From NCBI RefSeq assembly GCF_000350225.1, contig NW_005179013.1, forward strand, positions 1-64,000: a stretch of 64,000 nucleotides of DNA, in the 5' to 3' direction. Of the stretch, positions 1 through 11,005 are shown in pieces. Both the position numbers and the translations under genes were made by a program. Origin of the DNA: Chondrus crispus. Its lineage: Eukaryota; Rhodophyta; Florideophyceae; Gigartinales; Gigartinaceae. A model generated the notes under the pieces. It had not been told where the DNA came from and did no database searches. It saw only the letters and a list, made by a program, of their open reading frames with translations. Every line of letters begins with the position of its first letter. Positions within the stretch are counted from its first letter, which is position 1.

Positions 1-307
1 CTCGGAGGTTCTCTAAGGACTGCGTCACTCTATCGAACCTCCCTTCACGCAGGGAGCGGAGTTCGGCCATACATCGAGTGTATACATGGTCCGATACATC
101 GATCCGAAGGGAAGTACGGACTTCCTCGATGTACTCGGCTATGCGTTCGAACATCGCCGCCGCTCTTTCCTCGGAGGAACCGAGCGACGGTTCGCGGTCA
201 CGAGGACCTGCGTCGCCGTCGCCCGACGGGGCGGATGGGGACTGCACAGCGGCCGGACTCAGATCCGCCGCTTCGGAGCGGATCGAGGGCTCAAACTCTT
301 GGCTCAT
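1..307 (-). CDS. gag, N-terminal part (Gypsy-L), partial
   Basis: Start of a Gypsy gag reading leftwards from an ATG at 305-307 (MSQEFEPSIRSEAADLS...). It contains the AERIAEYIEEVRTSLRIDVSD-type segment (F/Y-ERIAEYIE) shared with Gypsy-A and Gypsy-1 gag. Gag is the structural protein that packages element RNA in virus-like particles; here only about 100 residues are in view. Over 298 bases it differs from the Gypsy-A copy at only a few positions. The ATG is the first one after the primer site and gives a short 5' leader, so it is a good start choice. Confidence 0.8.
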   Translation of the reverse strand, partial: MSQEFEPSIRSEAADLSPAAVQSPSAPSGDGDAGPRDREPSLGSSEERAAAMFERIAEYIEEVRTSLRIDVSDHVYTRCMAELRSLREGRFDRVTQSLENLR

Positions 308-370
308 CTCGACGCGATCGGTTCGCAGAGGGAAGCCGAAGTCTTCTCGGAGATCGGACTCCAGGGTCTT

Positions 371-386
371 CTAGGTCGGGAGACCA
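371..386 (-). other. Primer-binding-site candidate of Gypsy-L
   Basis: Read on the minus strand, one base after the LTR, the sequence is TGGTCTCCCGACCTAG. It begins with TGG as expected for pairing to a tRNA CCA end. The same 16 bases follow the 5' LTR of Gypsy-1 (26354-26369). The tRNA is not identified. Confidence 0.6.
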
Positions 387-387
387 C

Positions 388-1060
388 TGTAGCATAAACA
401 CCCCCAACGGAGAGGGGTGTATGCACAGCTCGACGTAGACCCCGTCCGAACGGGAAGACGGGGGTGAAGCGGGACACCAGCTAACGGCACCGGGCAGCGG
501 GCCCGGGTAGCGTGGTAGAGCGGGAACGGGGAGGACGCCGGTACGCGCGAGCGGTTCGACGCCTCGACGCCCCGGCGCGGTACTGGGTGACGATCCAGTA
601 CCGACGGGCGGAGGCGGAGCCGGCTCGTGGGCGTACCGCGCGCGTCCTCAACCCGCGCTCGGTGCCGCTCTAAGGTAGTTAGCGAACGCTACCTTAGAAT
701 AAGCGGGAAGTCGGACCTTGACGGTCGGTGGGTGACAAGTCCGTGCTTGTCCTCCTCCCCCCGCCGCCGGTCCGCTCCATATTTAATGTACATAATAACC
801 TATCATAATAGTACAGTACCGATGTACTGTAGCGACGTACTGTAGCGGTCGGTCGACACTGTAATACTGTCAGCCATCGGGGCTGACAGTACACGTGTGT
901 GTGTGCGCTCTTCGGTCCCGCGCGTACACGTGTACACGTGCGCCCCCTGTACTCGGGGTTACACGTGGTGGTACTGTAGAGCATCGAGCTCTACAGTAAC
1001 CGATCCGATTCTGAGTTGATCTAATCTAAAATAAAGCCCCAGGGGGGGGGTTATGCTACA
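388..1060 (-). repeat. LTR of Gypsy-L (5' LTR)
   Basis: 673-bp LTR with ends TGTAGCATAA...TTATGCTACA. It has a TATA-like AT-rich stretch near 780-790. A stem-loop at 734-752 (gacaag/cttgtc arms) lies near the presumed transcription start, and a second hairpin at its 3' end near 399-421 has ACACCCC/GGGGTGT arms. Several CACGTG motifs lie in the U3 part (around 890-965). Both stem-loops recur in the LTRs of Gypsy-A and Gypsy-1. Confidence 0.8.
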
Positions 1061-2697
1061 TATTGTACGAGCCGCTGTGCCAGTCTCCAACCTCGCCGGG
1101 TGGGCGTCCTCAGGGCTCGTCCCAGGGCCGTGGCGGCGCACGCGATGTCGGGTCGCGTGCTGTCCGCAATGTAGCGGATTTCCCCTATGGCCTTGCCGTA
1201 TGTTTCCGCTATTTCCGCTCTCATGGGCTCGTTGTCGGCGGGCGGGTCCATGTTGGTTCCGTCGAGGTACGGTGTGCTCTTCGGATTGCACGCCTGTTGC
1301 GACATCCGTGCTGCAACGCTGTTGATGTGATCCGGCTGTGAGAGGTGAATACATTCTCTCCCACACTGTACTGTCCAGTTGATGTATTTGGTCGGCCTGC
1401 CTATTCGTTTGACACTGTACTTTTTTTGGAGTATTGTGTACAAGTCGTCGATGAGGGTGGTCGGAGGCGATACGTGGGAAGTCGTCCATGCTTATCCCAA
1501 TGAGGATGATCCCTTTATGCGTGTTTTTGATGAAGAGGGATGTGTCTGTCTGCATTTGCTGGTATCCATGCTTGTTTAGGTGTCCGTGGAATTCTCTGCT
1601 GTACATGTTAGCAGCTGCTGGTGTGCCGTAGAGATTGCCTTTGAGTTCGCTGTGGGTGCTTGTTTGTTTATACGAGCCGTCAAAGCGTTGCGGTTGCCAC
1701 ACATATACTTTTTAGTAGTGCTGATACTTTTCGTGAAGGTATGCTCCTGTTATATCAAAATGCTCGATCATGTTGTTTGATGCTGCTACTGCGATTAGGG
1801 TTCGTATTGTCGTGCGGTCGGCCATGTACGTTGCTATTTTATCGGGGTCGTAGTGTACGTTGGCCTTCATGCGATCTTCTCTCACTGAGCATCGGGCTTT
1901 GCGTTTGATTGAGTTTTTGTCGCTCCCATGTTTGTAGCGGTATGTCATCGTTGTTGGGATGATTGCTGTTTTTTGCTGGGGTGGGTCTGAGAGGTCCAGT
2001 CGATGGCGTTCATGGCGTCAACCTGGTCGAGGTCGGCGTCGTGGGCACTTGCCCATTGTGAGGCGTCCAGGTAGTGTCTTGCTTGTTTCAACGTTTTGGG
2101 TGCGGCTGTTGTGCCGTCGACGGTATGAGGTATTGTTCGTTGTTGCTTGTTGCGGCGTTGTGCTTTTGCTCCTGGGGCTGTTTTGTGTGGTGCTGCGTCT
2201 TTTGCTTTCCTGTCGGTTTGCTCTGTGCTTGTGTTGGGGGTTGTGTCTGCGCTGTGGCGACGAAGGCTGCTTGTGTTCGCATGCATGGGTCGCCGTATTG
2301 CTTGTACGGTTTGAAATCATCTGCCCTGATTTTGGAGTACTTGCGTGTGACGATGTGCTGTATGCAGATATGTGTGTCGTCCAGTCTGTACATGTGACGT
2401 ACGAGAATGGCCTTGTGCTGCAGCTTGGGTGCGTGCGGTTTGAGCACTGGGGTGTATCCAAGTTGACCGAAGGTGTACATTTTTCTCACCTGGGGAGGTG
2501 TGTCGAACCATTCGGTGTAAGGCGTGGTTTAGATGCCCTGGTGGTACGTTAGATTGTACTTGAATACTGCGTCATGAAGTGCATCTTGCCAGTGAACGTC
2601 GGGAAGGCGGCTGTGGGATAGTGTAGCGCGGACCTTTTCCATGAGTGTGCCGTTTATTCTCTCGGCTAGTGCATGTAGTGCAATGTGCCTGTCAGGC
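1061..2697 (-). pseudogene. Copia-3: decayed Ty1/Copia pol remnant
   Basis: Minus-strand similarity to Copia pol in the expected order. A C-terminal integrase stretch lies near 2529-2697 (ALAERINGTLMEKVRATLSH, compare NGVAERLNRTL). Reverse transcriptase pieces follow (TIRTLIAVAASNNMIEHFDITGAYL, compare TIRLLLALVA...MDVVTAFLNG), then a later piece (YGKAIGEIRYIADSTRPDIA, compare YREAVGCLMYLMVGTRPDLA). It is distinct from Copia-1 and Copia-2, has many breaks and looks old. Gypsy-L is inserted at its left side; the right limit is where similarity stops. Confidence 0.8.
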
Positions 2698-3923
2698 CGG
2701 AACCAGGGTCCAAAGGTGCAGCGACAACACAACCAACAAACAACAACCAACAAGAGTTGCCGACGGCACAGCCCTACGGAGTGTCCGATTCTCCCTTTCC
2801 CCTTAAGTGGGTTTGCGGCACACACTAGCTCAAGTCCCTGATAGGGGGGGCAAAAGGAAGAGGCCCGCCCCGGGACGAATGGTGGTAGAGTCTTGTACAG
2901 GCAGTCGCTCGGCGAGTTCGGGGAGGTAATTAGGAAGCCGGGCCCGATGGGTCGTAAATCCAATGCTCGCGGAGCACCTGTTACACCTTATACTGTTGAT
3001 AAGGTCTTCGACGGGGGCGTCGCAACGCAGCCCGTCGGTAATTAGCAAACACGTAGCAGCGCTACACCTCCGTACTGCCCGATGGCAAAGTACCGACACC
3101 GGAACAGTCGCAACCTGTATCCGATGGAACCAACTCTGTCCTGTATACACTACAGGACCTTCGAGGGAAACGTCGTTGCAACAGCCTCCGTCGGTGAACG
3201 TAAACAAGTAGCAGCGCTACACCCACGTGTCGCTCGATGGCCAAGACACCTACACCGGTCCGGTCGCAACCAAAGCCGATGGCACCAACAAGAAACAAAA
3301 GACCCACCCCAAGAGCCCGATGACTCCAGTCGTCACAATGCGGATCGCAATCAGGCAATGTGGAACCAACACAAGATAAGGGAATAGAGATAGAGATAGA
3401 AATAGAAAAGGATAGGTGAAATAAAGGAAAAGGAAAGGGAACCCCGGAGCGCAAAGGATAACGTAATCTGTGGTAAAAGGGAGCGTCTTGGGAAAGACGG
3501 ACTTCGACCAAGGCGATATTCAACTCTGGCAACTCCGGTTACCTTTACTGACTTTGTGGTCAGAGGGCTAAGGTACATATCGCCCCGCCGGAGCCACTAG
3601 AGTAGCTCGCGGCGCTAGATCCTAGATCTAATCTAGTGTCAGCAAAATTAATGCCAACTAATTAACTAAATAAAAATAAAATAATTAAAAATTAAAACTG
3701 TGCAGTTATTCACACGTGTGTCCCCCAACCCGGACTAATTTTCATATCCAAATATTTTCCTTTCTTTTCACCCCCCTTTTCAGGTGCGTATTGCACTACA
3801 TATCCCCCTTCCGAGCGCTCTTGCACGCCGCTCTGCCATCGTATAATCTGCTCCCCGTTTCTCTCATAACCCCACACCGCCGTGTCCGGTAATCGGTGAT
3901 AGTGCCAGAGCAAGACAGACCCC
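2698..3923. other. Unassigned non-coding stretch; probably includes the 3' LTR of Gypsy-2
   Basis: No credible gene. It holds a diverged direct repeat (3046-3300), a purine-rich tract (3374-3440), an AT-rich stretch (3640-3700) and a pyrimidine tract (3757-3782) that read on the minus strand would be a polypurine tract. By analogy with Gypsy-A, the 3' LTR of Gypsy-2 should lie here just left of the antisense gene, but I could not fix its ends because no 5' LTR survives for comparison. Confidence 0.4.
3046..3300. repeat. Diverged tandem repeat, about 153-bp spacing
   Basis: The block gtagcagcgctacacc appears near 3053 and again near 3209, each followed by similar text (..cgatggc.aag..acc.acaccgg....gtcgcaacc.....ccgatgg.accaac). 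Each copy starts with the inverted repeat GTAGC-agc-GCTAC. Confidence 0.6.
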
Positions 3924-5684
3924 ATGTTTGCTTCATCCCCGAGCCACTCGAGTGGTGATACCAAATGCAAGCGCCCCGGCGTGGGCTTTTGTTCCACTTC
4001 CTACGACCCTCTAAGCCTTCCTTCCATCCCTCGACTACCCCCTGATTCCCAACATGTCGACCCTGTTGCCCACCCCGATTCCGAGTCTAACGCACCATCC
4101 TCGCGTCGATACCCTGCTGCGTTGGAACCCCACGATAAAACCATGCGCCTTAATCCTGAGCTTTTTGCTTCCGCTAAATCGTTCTCAGTGATCGGTGTAT
4201 GCGCCTTCGATGACATTGCTTACTCGTTCGCCGACGGCGCCGGTATGCTTCCAGGACAAATCCCGCTTCAAGCCATTCGGTATTCCGATTGGTTGGCTTG
4301 CATCGCCATTCCTCCCTCCATTCTGTGTCACACTCCGCCTCGTGGTCGTGCGGTGTTATCGACCCGCTTCATGACCGCTGTGTGCGACAGGCTTGAGCTG
4401 CCATTGACGCAGGATCTCATTCCTGAGGAATTCGGTTGTGACACGTGGCAATTTCGCACCGAGGGCGAGCGGTCTTACCTCGATAACATGTTGGCCTGGA
4501 CCTCCAATAACCCTCCTCGTCAAGCTAACCGCCTTTGGTTCAACCAACGGACCGTCTCGGGCGACGCTATGATGTGGACCAACGCCATAATTCCGGCTAA
4601 TTTCCGACTCATCAAGCGGGGTACCATCCCCTTCTTCCAGCACACAGTGCGTTTCGAACGCCGTATTCGGTCTGACACGGGTTATTTTGTGGCCTACCAG
4701 ATGTTGGAGGCGCGCGAAATCTCGAGGTCCCATTACGCGAATCGTTACCAGCGTATTCCGTCGTGGTGGAGCCAATTTGAGGTCGGTCAAGGCTTCTGGG
4801 CTGAGCTCGGCCCCGTGTACACGTATTACGGAAGGCATTTACGTGATCCTCGACACGGCCTTTGGGTAGTCTTCCTCACAGAGTGGTGTACCAAAGTGGC
4901 AGTGACCCTCCTGTGGGAGACCTACGACTGCTGGAGGTTGTGGTACTTGCCTCCCCAGCTCATCACCCTTATCCGACGTCTCGATTATTCGATTCCCCTG
5001 GGCGGTGCTGATGCAGACACCGAACTGCATTCTCTCCTCGATAAAATAGAGGAGGTCGATTGGGACTCGATACCGTGTCAAAATTCCTCTCGTTTTTTTC
5101 GTCCGGCAACGCCCCTTCTTCTCTCCTGGTCGTGCTCATCGTGGTGCGGGGACTACGCTTTGTTTAACCCCTGGACGGGATCGCAATGTTCTGGCGACGA
5201 GGCGCGTCTGAGTCGGCAGTATGGGAGTCAGAATCCCGTTCCGGTTGAATTGCCCGTCTTCTCTGCGGATCCCCGCGAGCGCGACCTCTGTCCCCGGGAG
5301 CCTTTGCGTTCTCGCCCTGTGTTACCGGTCTCACTGACTTCACTTCCTGTCGATCCGGCCGGCCCCGCTCCTCCTGTGAATGCGTCCATAAGGGCGACGA
5401 GATCCCCTGAGTATGAGGAGGTCAAATCCCCTTTGCGGTCCCATTCACCTCCAGTGGCCAGGTGTCAACCCCCTCGGCTCCTCCTGCACTGTCTTCCCCT
5501 GTGTACGTCCCAGCTCGTCCCTCTTCCCCTGCGGCTGTTCCAGTTGCCGCCCCCTCGTCACCAATCGTTGACGCAGTCCAATCGACCAGGGGAGGTTCGA
5601 CCTCCCCGTCCTCTCCAGATGTCATCAAAAAGAACGACGGCGCCGCCAGCGTCTATCGCACATTGCTCCGTGCTCACGGAGTAA
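3924..5684 (+). CDS. Antisense accessory ORF, probably of Gypsy-2
   Basis: A 586-residue open frame with an ATG start, on the strand opposite to Gypsy-2 pol (whose chromodomain end is at 9788). By eye it shares collinear spaced motifs with the antisense ORFs of Gypsy-A and Gypsy-1. These are IRYSDW...IPPSIL (compare LRYPWARYARVGVTVGEIL), DTWQFRTEGERSYLDNM (compare DRTFAFGLEEVLYVDRM), and YYGRHLRDPRHGLW...CTK (compare HFGYAAIDPGHPAR...CAK). The middle is rich in aromatic residues (WWSQF, WRLWYLPPQL). The last roughly 170 residues are proline- and serine-rich and look disordered. I do not recognise a catalytic site or signal peptide. The relation is distant; it could also be an unrelated host gene. 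The reading frame itself is well supported by length. Confidence 0.55.
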   Translation: MFASSPSHSSGDTKCKRPGVGFCSTSYDPLSLPSIPRLPPDSQHVDPVAHPDSESNAPSSRRYPAALEPHDKTMRLNPELFASAKSFSVIGVCAFDDIAYSFADGAGMLPGQIPLQAIRYSDWLACIAIPPSILCHTPPRGRAVLSTRFMTAVCDRLELPLTQDLIPEEFGCDTWQFRTEGERSYLDNMLAWTSNNPPRQANRLWFNQRTVSGDAMMWTNAIIPANFRLIKRGTIPFFQHTVRFERRIRSDTGYFVAYQMLEAREISRSHYANRYQRIPSWWSQFEVGQGFWAELGPVYTYYGRHLRDPRHGLWVVFLTEWCTKVAVTLLWETYDCWRLWYLPPQLITLIRRLDYSIPLGGADADTELHSLLDKIEEVDWDSIPCQNSSRFFRPATPLLLSWSCSSWCGDYALFNPWTGSQCSGDEARLSRQYGSQNPVPVELPVFSADPRERDLCPREPLRSRPVLPVSLTSLPVDPAGPAPPVNASIRATRSPEYEEVKSPLRSHSPPVARCQPPRLLLHCLPLCTSQLVPLPLRLFQLPPPRHQSLTQSNRPGEVRPPRPLQMSSKRTTAPPASIAHCSVLTE

Positions 5685-5776
5685 ACGAGGGGGCTCTTCG
5701 AAAAGCGTCCCTTGTTGACCTGCGCTTACTGGCGCAACTTGTCGCCTCACTTCCAAAGAAAAATATCCTTGGGTAA

Positions 5777-6656
5777 ATCGTCCCATTGACCCATTGCCGA
5801 TGGTAGCGCCCTGCCGATCCACGTTCGGATCATTGTCCTCTGAGAGTGTTGACTCATCGTCGGCACTTCCCTTCGTTCCACCGAAAATAAATTGCATTTC
5901 CTCCTCTTATCACTTCCTCCTCTAGTTACATTTTCGTCCTCTTTTTCCAACACGTACGTCCTCCCTCTCCTCATTTTCCTTTTCCTCCTCTTTATCCAAC
6001 ACGGCACGCTCCTCCTCGAGTCCCCCTCCCCTTGGGTACCATGTGTGTCCTCTCCGATCCCGGGATCACACACCTCGGGCCTCCGTCTTCCTCCTCTTTA
6101 TCTCTCCACGTCCTCCATTTTTCCCCCTCTACATTGCCGCGGGCGTCCGCCGACTGCAGTTGCCTCTCTCTGTCCTTGCCAATTTTTCCTTTCGCACACC
6201 CCTGTTACTGATGTCGCCTTCCCCTCAACCCTTGTGCCGGGCGCTTAGCCCTCAGCACTTCTGAGAGCCGTAGAACCTGCTCCTCTTTCGTTCTCTTGTC
6301 TCAGAGCCCTGACTCACGTGTGGGCTTTTGGGAGTGCGTGCATCCCATTTCAAGAACGCTAAAGGCTCAAATAAACATTCACCGAATTCTCTTGTGTCGT
6401 GAGCGTGGCGACTATGTCTTAGGAACCTTGTTTGTGTACTAACTCCGCTGGGTTAGGCCTTCTGCTCTGTTGTTGGCGTGCCAACGAAATGGGAGGGCCC
6501 CTTTTGTTTTGTAATAACGAAAACGAGGTCGTCAGCTCGATGGGTTCCGTAGAACCGGCGGTGGTTCTAAGTTTAGCGCGTTTGGGGAGGGGTCGGCTTA
6601 TCTGCCTTACGTCGCGTTTGAATCCTTCTCCCCTTGTCTCCTTTCTCCGATCCCTG
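5777..6656. other. Non-coding, pyrimidine-rich
   Basis: Long C/T-rich stretches (5890-6190) with only short open frames that look like composition effects. No terminal repeats or RNA gene seen. Confidence 0.5.
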
Positions 6657-7569
6657 TCAATTCTTCCACTTTCTTCCTCTTCTTGTATTCTGACATTTTT
6701 CTTTTCGGAGTAGGGACTTCTCCGATTTGTCTTCCAGTCTCAATGTCCCCAATCTCGGTGTTCCGTCACATGATCCGGGCGTAACGAGTGCTCCATCATT
6801 GACCCTCATTACATCAGTTAGCTCATGTGAATGGCCCTCGAAGGATAGAAAAAGTTCGTTTGCCCCGGTGCACCAAGTAATCAAATCCCCGTTGCTGACT
6901 CCAACAACAGCACGGCTGTTGTCCTGAGACATACAAGCGGCTGTATCATAGGATGTGTCGTCATCAGACATGTCCGCGTTAGTGCCGTTGTCGACACTGC
7001 CCTCTTCATGGGCTTGGCGAAACCAAGAGTATGCAGTCATCTTTTGCTAAGCATATTTCCAACAGGCCTGATCCAGTCTCATCGCTGCGTCGCCAGCTGT
7101 CCTTCGGGTACTACTTGACTCGTCCTAGCCGTTTTCTTTTCACTGCCCGTCGTGTTCAGGGCCTCCTCGTTCTGCAAATACCATGATGGCACCGACCGAA
7201 TCCAGCATCACCTTTTGAACTTCTGAACCCGGTGAGTCGACCGTTTCCAACAACTTCCCCTTGAATGCAGCGACACATGCACGTATTGGGAGAGACCACA
7301 GCCCGGGCGCAAACCTCTCCACCTCCGACAAGAAACTCTTCACACTTCTCACGTGCCGTTGGTGCTTTGTCCTACTGTAAAGCTGTCAGCCAGCTTTCGA
7401 CAACGCTCTCATCGCAAAACAATACACTCAGACGCGCGGCTCTCGTCACCGGAACCATCGCAGATAACCGCTCACTTCCGTTCTCTTCTGATTTGTGCCC
7501 CGCAACCCTCCTCAACTTTTCGACAACTTTCACCTGTTGCCACACAGCATTCCATCTGCTCTGTGTCAT
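6657..7569 (-). other. Unrecognised open frames on the minus strand
   Basis: Three short minus-strand frames lie in a row: 7372-7569 (RWNAVWQQVKVVEKLRRVAGHKS...), 7140-7352 (SFLSEVERFAPGLWSLPIRA...KVMLDSVGAIMVFAERGG) and 6657-7040 (ATG start; ...GDLITWCTGANELFLSFEGH...). Their amphipathic, charge-balanced composition looks more coding-like than the surrounding shadows. They could be exons of one gene or a decayed element gene. I recognise no family. Confidence 0.3.
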
Positions 7570-9787
7570 TCATTTGGAATTCATGCGTCAGGTCAGGATG
7601 ACGTACCCCACGGTTTTCCTTTGCGCCAGAAATCGAATAGCAACCAACCCAACACTGTTCATCTGCGTCGCATAGTTTCGTGCGATGCTAATATCGTTTG
7701 GGAGGGCAATAAATAATTCTTACGACCGGCGATCATAAAGCGGCAGCGGGGCGTTCTGGTACAAGATGGCGGGCTGGAAAGAGACTAGGGGATCCCTTTC
7801 TTCAGTAGGTTCTTTGAGATTGTAGTGAAGTGGAGGGCGGAGCATTGCTCACAAACAGTTGGCGCAGTGTTATCGTTGACTTTCAACGCTTGTTGGGGGA
7901 TTTGACGACGTCTCAGACTCTGAATCGGAGGTTCCGGTATTGATCAGAAACGAGCCTGCTCGTCTCGTCCTTGGGTTTCCGACGTCTTCGGTGGCTACTG
8001 CACTCGGTGGCAATTGGTAGCACATCGAGGTCCTCGGTACGTCTCCTGCTATGGCGTATATCACGATGCAGTGATCACATCCCCTCTACTCCTTCTTGAC
8101 TTGACACAAACCGTAGGGAATTAATTACGATCGACGATTCGCAAGTTCTCCTCGATCGTTCGTCAATTATCGGGCGTCGTGACCCGCGGTGCGGGGTGTT
8201 TGTTCTCTACGTCACATCAACAAAAAAAACAAAAAACAAAAACAAAGGAAAGGCATGGGGGTTTATGGTGGACAGAAGTACCACATGTTGGCAGGCGGTT
8301 AAGTAGGACGCTCGTAGATTAGCGTAGATGCGTGAGCGACAGAGCTCATCTCTTCTGATCATGCTAACAGATTGGTCTCCCCCTCGACGCCGAAGTCAGT
8401 AGTGGAACAGCAAGCGTGATAAAGCGAGCTTACAACACGGTGTCGCCGTCGGCCGTGTCTTGTATGGTCTTCAATCTTTGGAGATGAAGGACGGACGTCC
8501 TCGGCATGTGTATGTGGGCGCGCAATTGCACGCCATTTCGGCGAGGCAGACCAGCAACGGTCCATCTGAACCCGTTTTCTCGCTCGTCGAGTGGATGTAG
8601 TACATCGTGAACGAACGTAAGCAGCGTCTCCCTATGTAACCGGTCTCGACATCGTCGGTGCCACCCAAGCCTTGAGTGTTTGAGCGGTCGGCTGCGGGTG
8701 TGGCCAACAATCTTTCGTACAAGTACGAAATTTCTCCTTAATTATAGTTAATTGTCCGAAGATTGGCTGGGGTTCCGTCTGCGACTGATACCGATCGTTT
8801 GACAGCCCACCGGCGGCGTTTTGCGGATTCATTTTGCGAACGCACCACTGCGCCATGTGATCACTTGCAATTTGCTTATTATCTCCACCGGGGACTACAG
8901 TGACTCCGTCATTTCTTGGGACTGCGGCGTTCGCCGCTCTCTACCTGTGCCGCTGACAAGGCAACCTTGCCTATCTCACTTCATCTTTCTTTCTCGCCAC
9001 TGCCGATGCGCCTTACTTCCGCTATGCTCATTCCTCGCTGGCTTCGTGCTGTGGTTCACAGCGCCCGTCTCGACCCGACAATATCCCGCATGCGTAATCC
9101 CGCCTGGGCGTGCGTGTGTGAGGACCGTCCTTACTCCTCACCACGGCGCGATCCGTAACATACTTTCCAACTCGATAACTTCTCGACGGGGGCATTTCCG
9201 TTCGCTACCAGGCGAATACCTTGGAGCCTCATAACCCCGCACAGAGCCGATATCCGGTTGCTGATTCTCGATTCGACCACCCTACAAGCGGGCAATTGTT
9301 TTCTTCCTATCTCCACTATTTCAGTCGCGGTTCTCTCACTTCTCGCATCCTACACGTCGTCTTGATCTGCCTCGTCTGCGTGCAGTCGCCCATCGACTGC
9401 GTCCTCTCCCAACCTTCTACCTTATCTCTAAGGTAGCACACTCGTCGACCTGACACATCCCCTTCTTCTCCAATCTTCTCGTCACACACGTTCCCTTGTA
9501 GAACAGACTTCTTCCTCGACTCGAGATACAGCTTGTAGCCTTAATCACGATCGGCGGTTCGCAATCCCTTGTCGCCCTTGGGCGCCTGTCGTGTTCTTCC
9601 TAAAACTACGCACGCTCGCTTCGGGATCGCGGACCTTGGTGCGTCTTGGGAAGGGAAAACAAACATAAAAAACAAAACAACCAAAACAAAAAAAACAAAA
9701 CAGAACAGTTAAGAAGGTAAAAGCATAGAAAACTGGTTGCGGCTTGCGTCTTCTTTTCGCTTTCCATCATCACATTCCGTATGGAGC
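7570..9787. other. Unassigned stretch with two A-rich tracts
   Basis: No supported gene. A-rich tracts (mostly A with single C) occur at 8219-8248 and 9655-9710. Each is preceded by a loosely similar segment (8116-8150 and 9541-9575: ttaat.acgatcg.cg.ttcgcaa), suggesting a diverged repeat pair. If Gypsy-2 has the same plan as Gypsy-A, this is its pol-to-antisense-gene interval, longer than in Gypsy-A and possibly holding further old insertions. Confidence 0.35.
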
Positions 9788-10343
9788 TCATCCTGGTCTC
9801 GCACATGCGACTTGCGGCGGGAGGGGCAGTTTCTTCCTCCGGAAATAGGTCACCACTGCGCTGCGCGGTAGCTGAGAAATCGGCTCCCACGTTGCGTCCT
9901 CAATCGCGTAGCCATACCATTCCTCCTTGAGAATTAATTTTCCATCTTGATAAACGTGGTCGACTATTTTGTCGATCACGTACTCCTGGCCCCCGGTTCC
10001 TTCTTCCTGCGTGTCCAACTGTCCTTCCCCCTTCCGAAGAGCCAGGGGCTCATCCTCATCCTGCTCTTCCGAACCTCCCATCGCTTGTAGATCGGGCGGG
10101 ATGCCCGTAGCTTCTTGATTTATCAAAGGTCCGTCATCCATCCTATCCTTCGCTTGCGCGGCAGGTTCTTCTCGTTCCCGTTCTCGGTTGAGGAATTGTA
10201 GCGCTTGTCGTAGCCCGATTATCGGCGTGTAGTCCATGGGACCAGGGGCTAATTCGACTCTATCTCGCGACACGTGCTCTTCCTGGTCGCCGATGGCAAT
10301 GACGACCGTATTCTCAGTTGACTCCTTCACTTCATATGGACCC
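9788..10343 (-). pseudogene. Integrase C-terminus with chromodomain (Gypsy-2)
   Basis: Minus-strand frame with the integrase tail (GPYEVKESTENTVV...HVSRDRVELAPGP), then an acidic linker, then a chromodomain (EYVIDKIVDHVYQDGKLILKEEWYGYAIEDATWEPISQLPRSAVVTYFRRKK) with the usual aromatic positions (Y, W-Y, W). In chromoviruses this domain guides integration to chromatin marks. The frame is cut at 10343 by the Copia LTR insertion; the preceding part of the integrase resumes at 24112. Confidence 0.85.
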
Positions 10344-11005
10344 TATTGATAATGTGCGACCACATGCTGTTATCTGGAAAGTGCAAAATCGAGCGACACG
10401 TGTACATGACTCGACGGTCCGGACCCTCACCCCATATCACCACATGACACGTGTAAATTCTCAGATTTTGGGGTTCTGGGGACGAAAGTGGACTTTTGGA
10501 GGGTTATGCAAATTTGCATAAATGCCGAAAATTTGCATTTGGCCCGAACCGTTATAGGGCTACACAGGCAATACTGCAAATCTATTGGGTGTCGGTTCGA
10601 ATGCTGCAATTCTATTGGTCTGTTATTGTCCACTTATATGCAGTCATGCTGGTGATATATCTTGAATGATCGGTATACGTTTTAATTACATCATTTCGAC
10701 GGTTTCAAGTTGTTCACCATGGTTGTAATGGGTAATTACGGGTGGCCTTGGCGCTGGACACTTGTGTGCGGTGTAAACATGTACACATCGCCAGGTTGCT
10801 GCGTGTACTTACTTGTACACGTTGCCTACGTACGGTCCGGCGCGTGTCCGAGTACAGTACATGTGAATTAAGAGTACAACAAGTATTCCTCGCAAGAGAC
10901 ATGTACTTACATGAGTACTCAGTGTACGCGTCACGCTGTATGCGACCCTTGCATCAGCATGGGCCGTTGTACTACACTCTCGTCAGCATGCGACGTTGTA
11001 CTGTG

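Larger units (their letters stand above)
1..1060 (-). mobile_element. Gypsy-L: 5' end of a Ty3/Gypsy LTR element, cut by the window edge
   Basis: A minus-strand Gypsy element whose 5' LTR (388-1060) and first part of gag (1-307) are in view; the rest lies left of the window. A primer-binding-site candidate follows the LTR after one base. The gag part is nearly identical to that of Gypsy-A (22507-22806), but the LTR is different. It sits in a decayed Copia pol gene, since Copia coding sequence starts directly at 1061. The second flank is outside the window, so the TSD (expected copy tattg, 1061-1065) cannot be checked. Confidence 0.85.
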
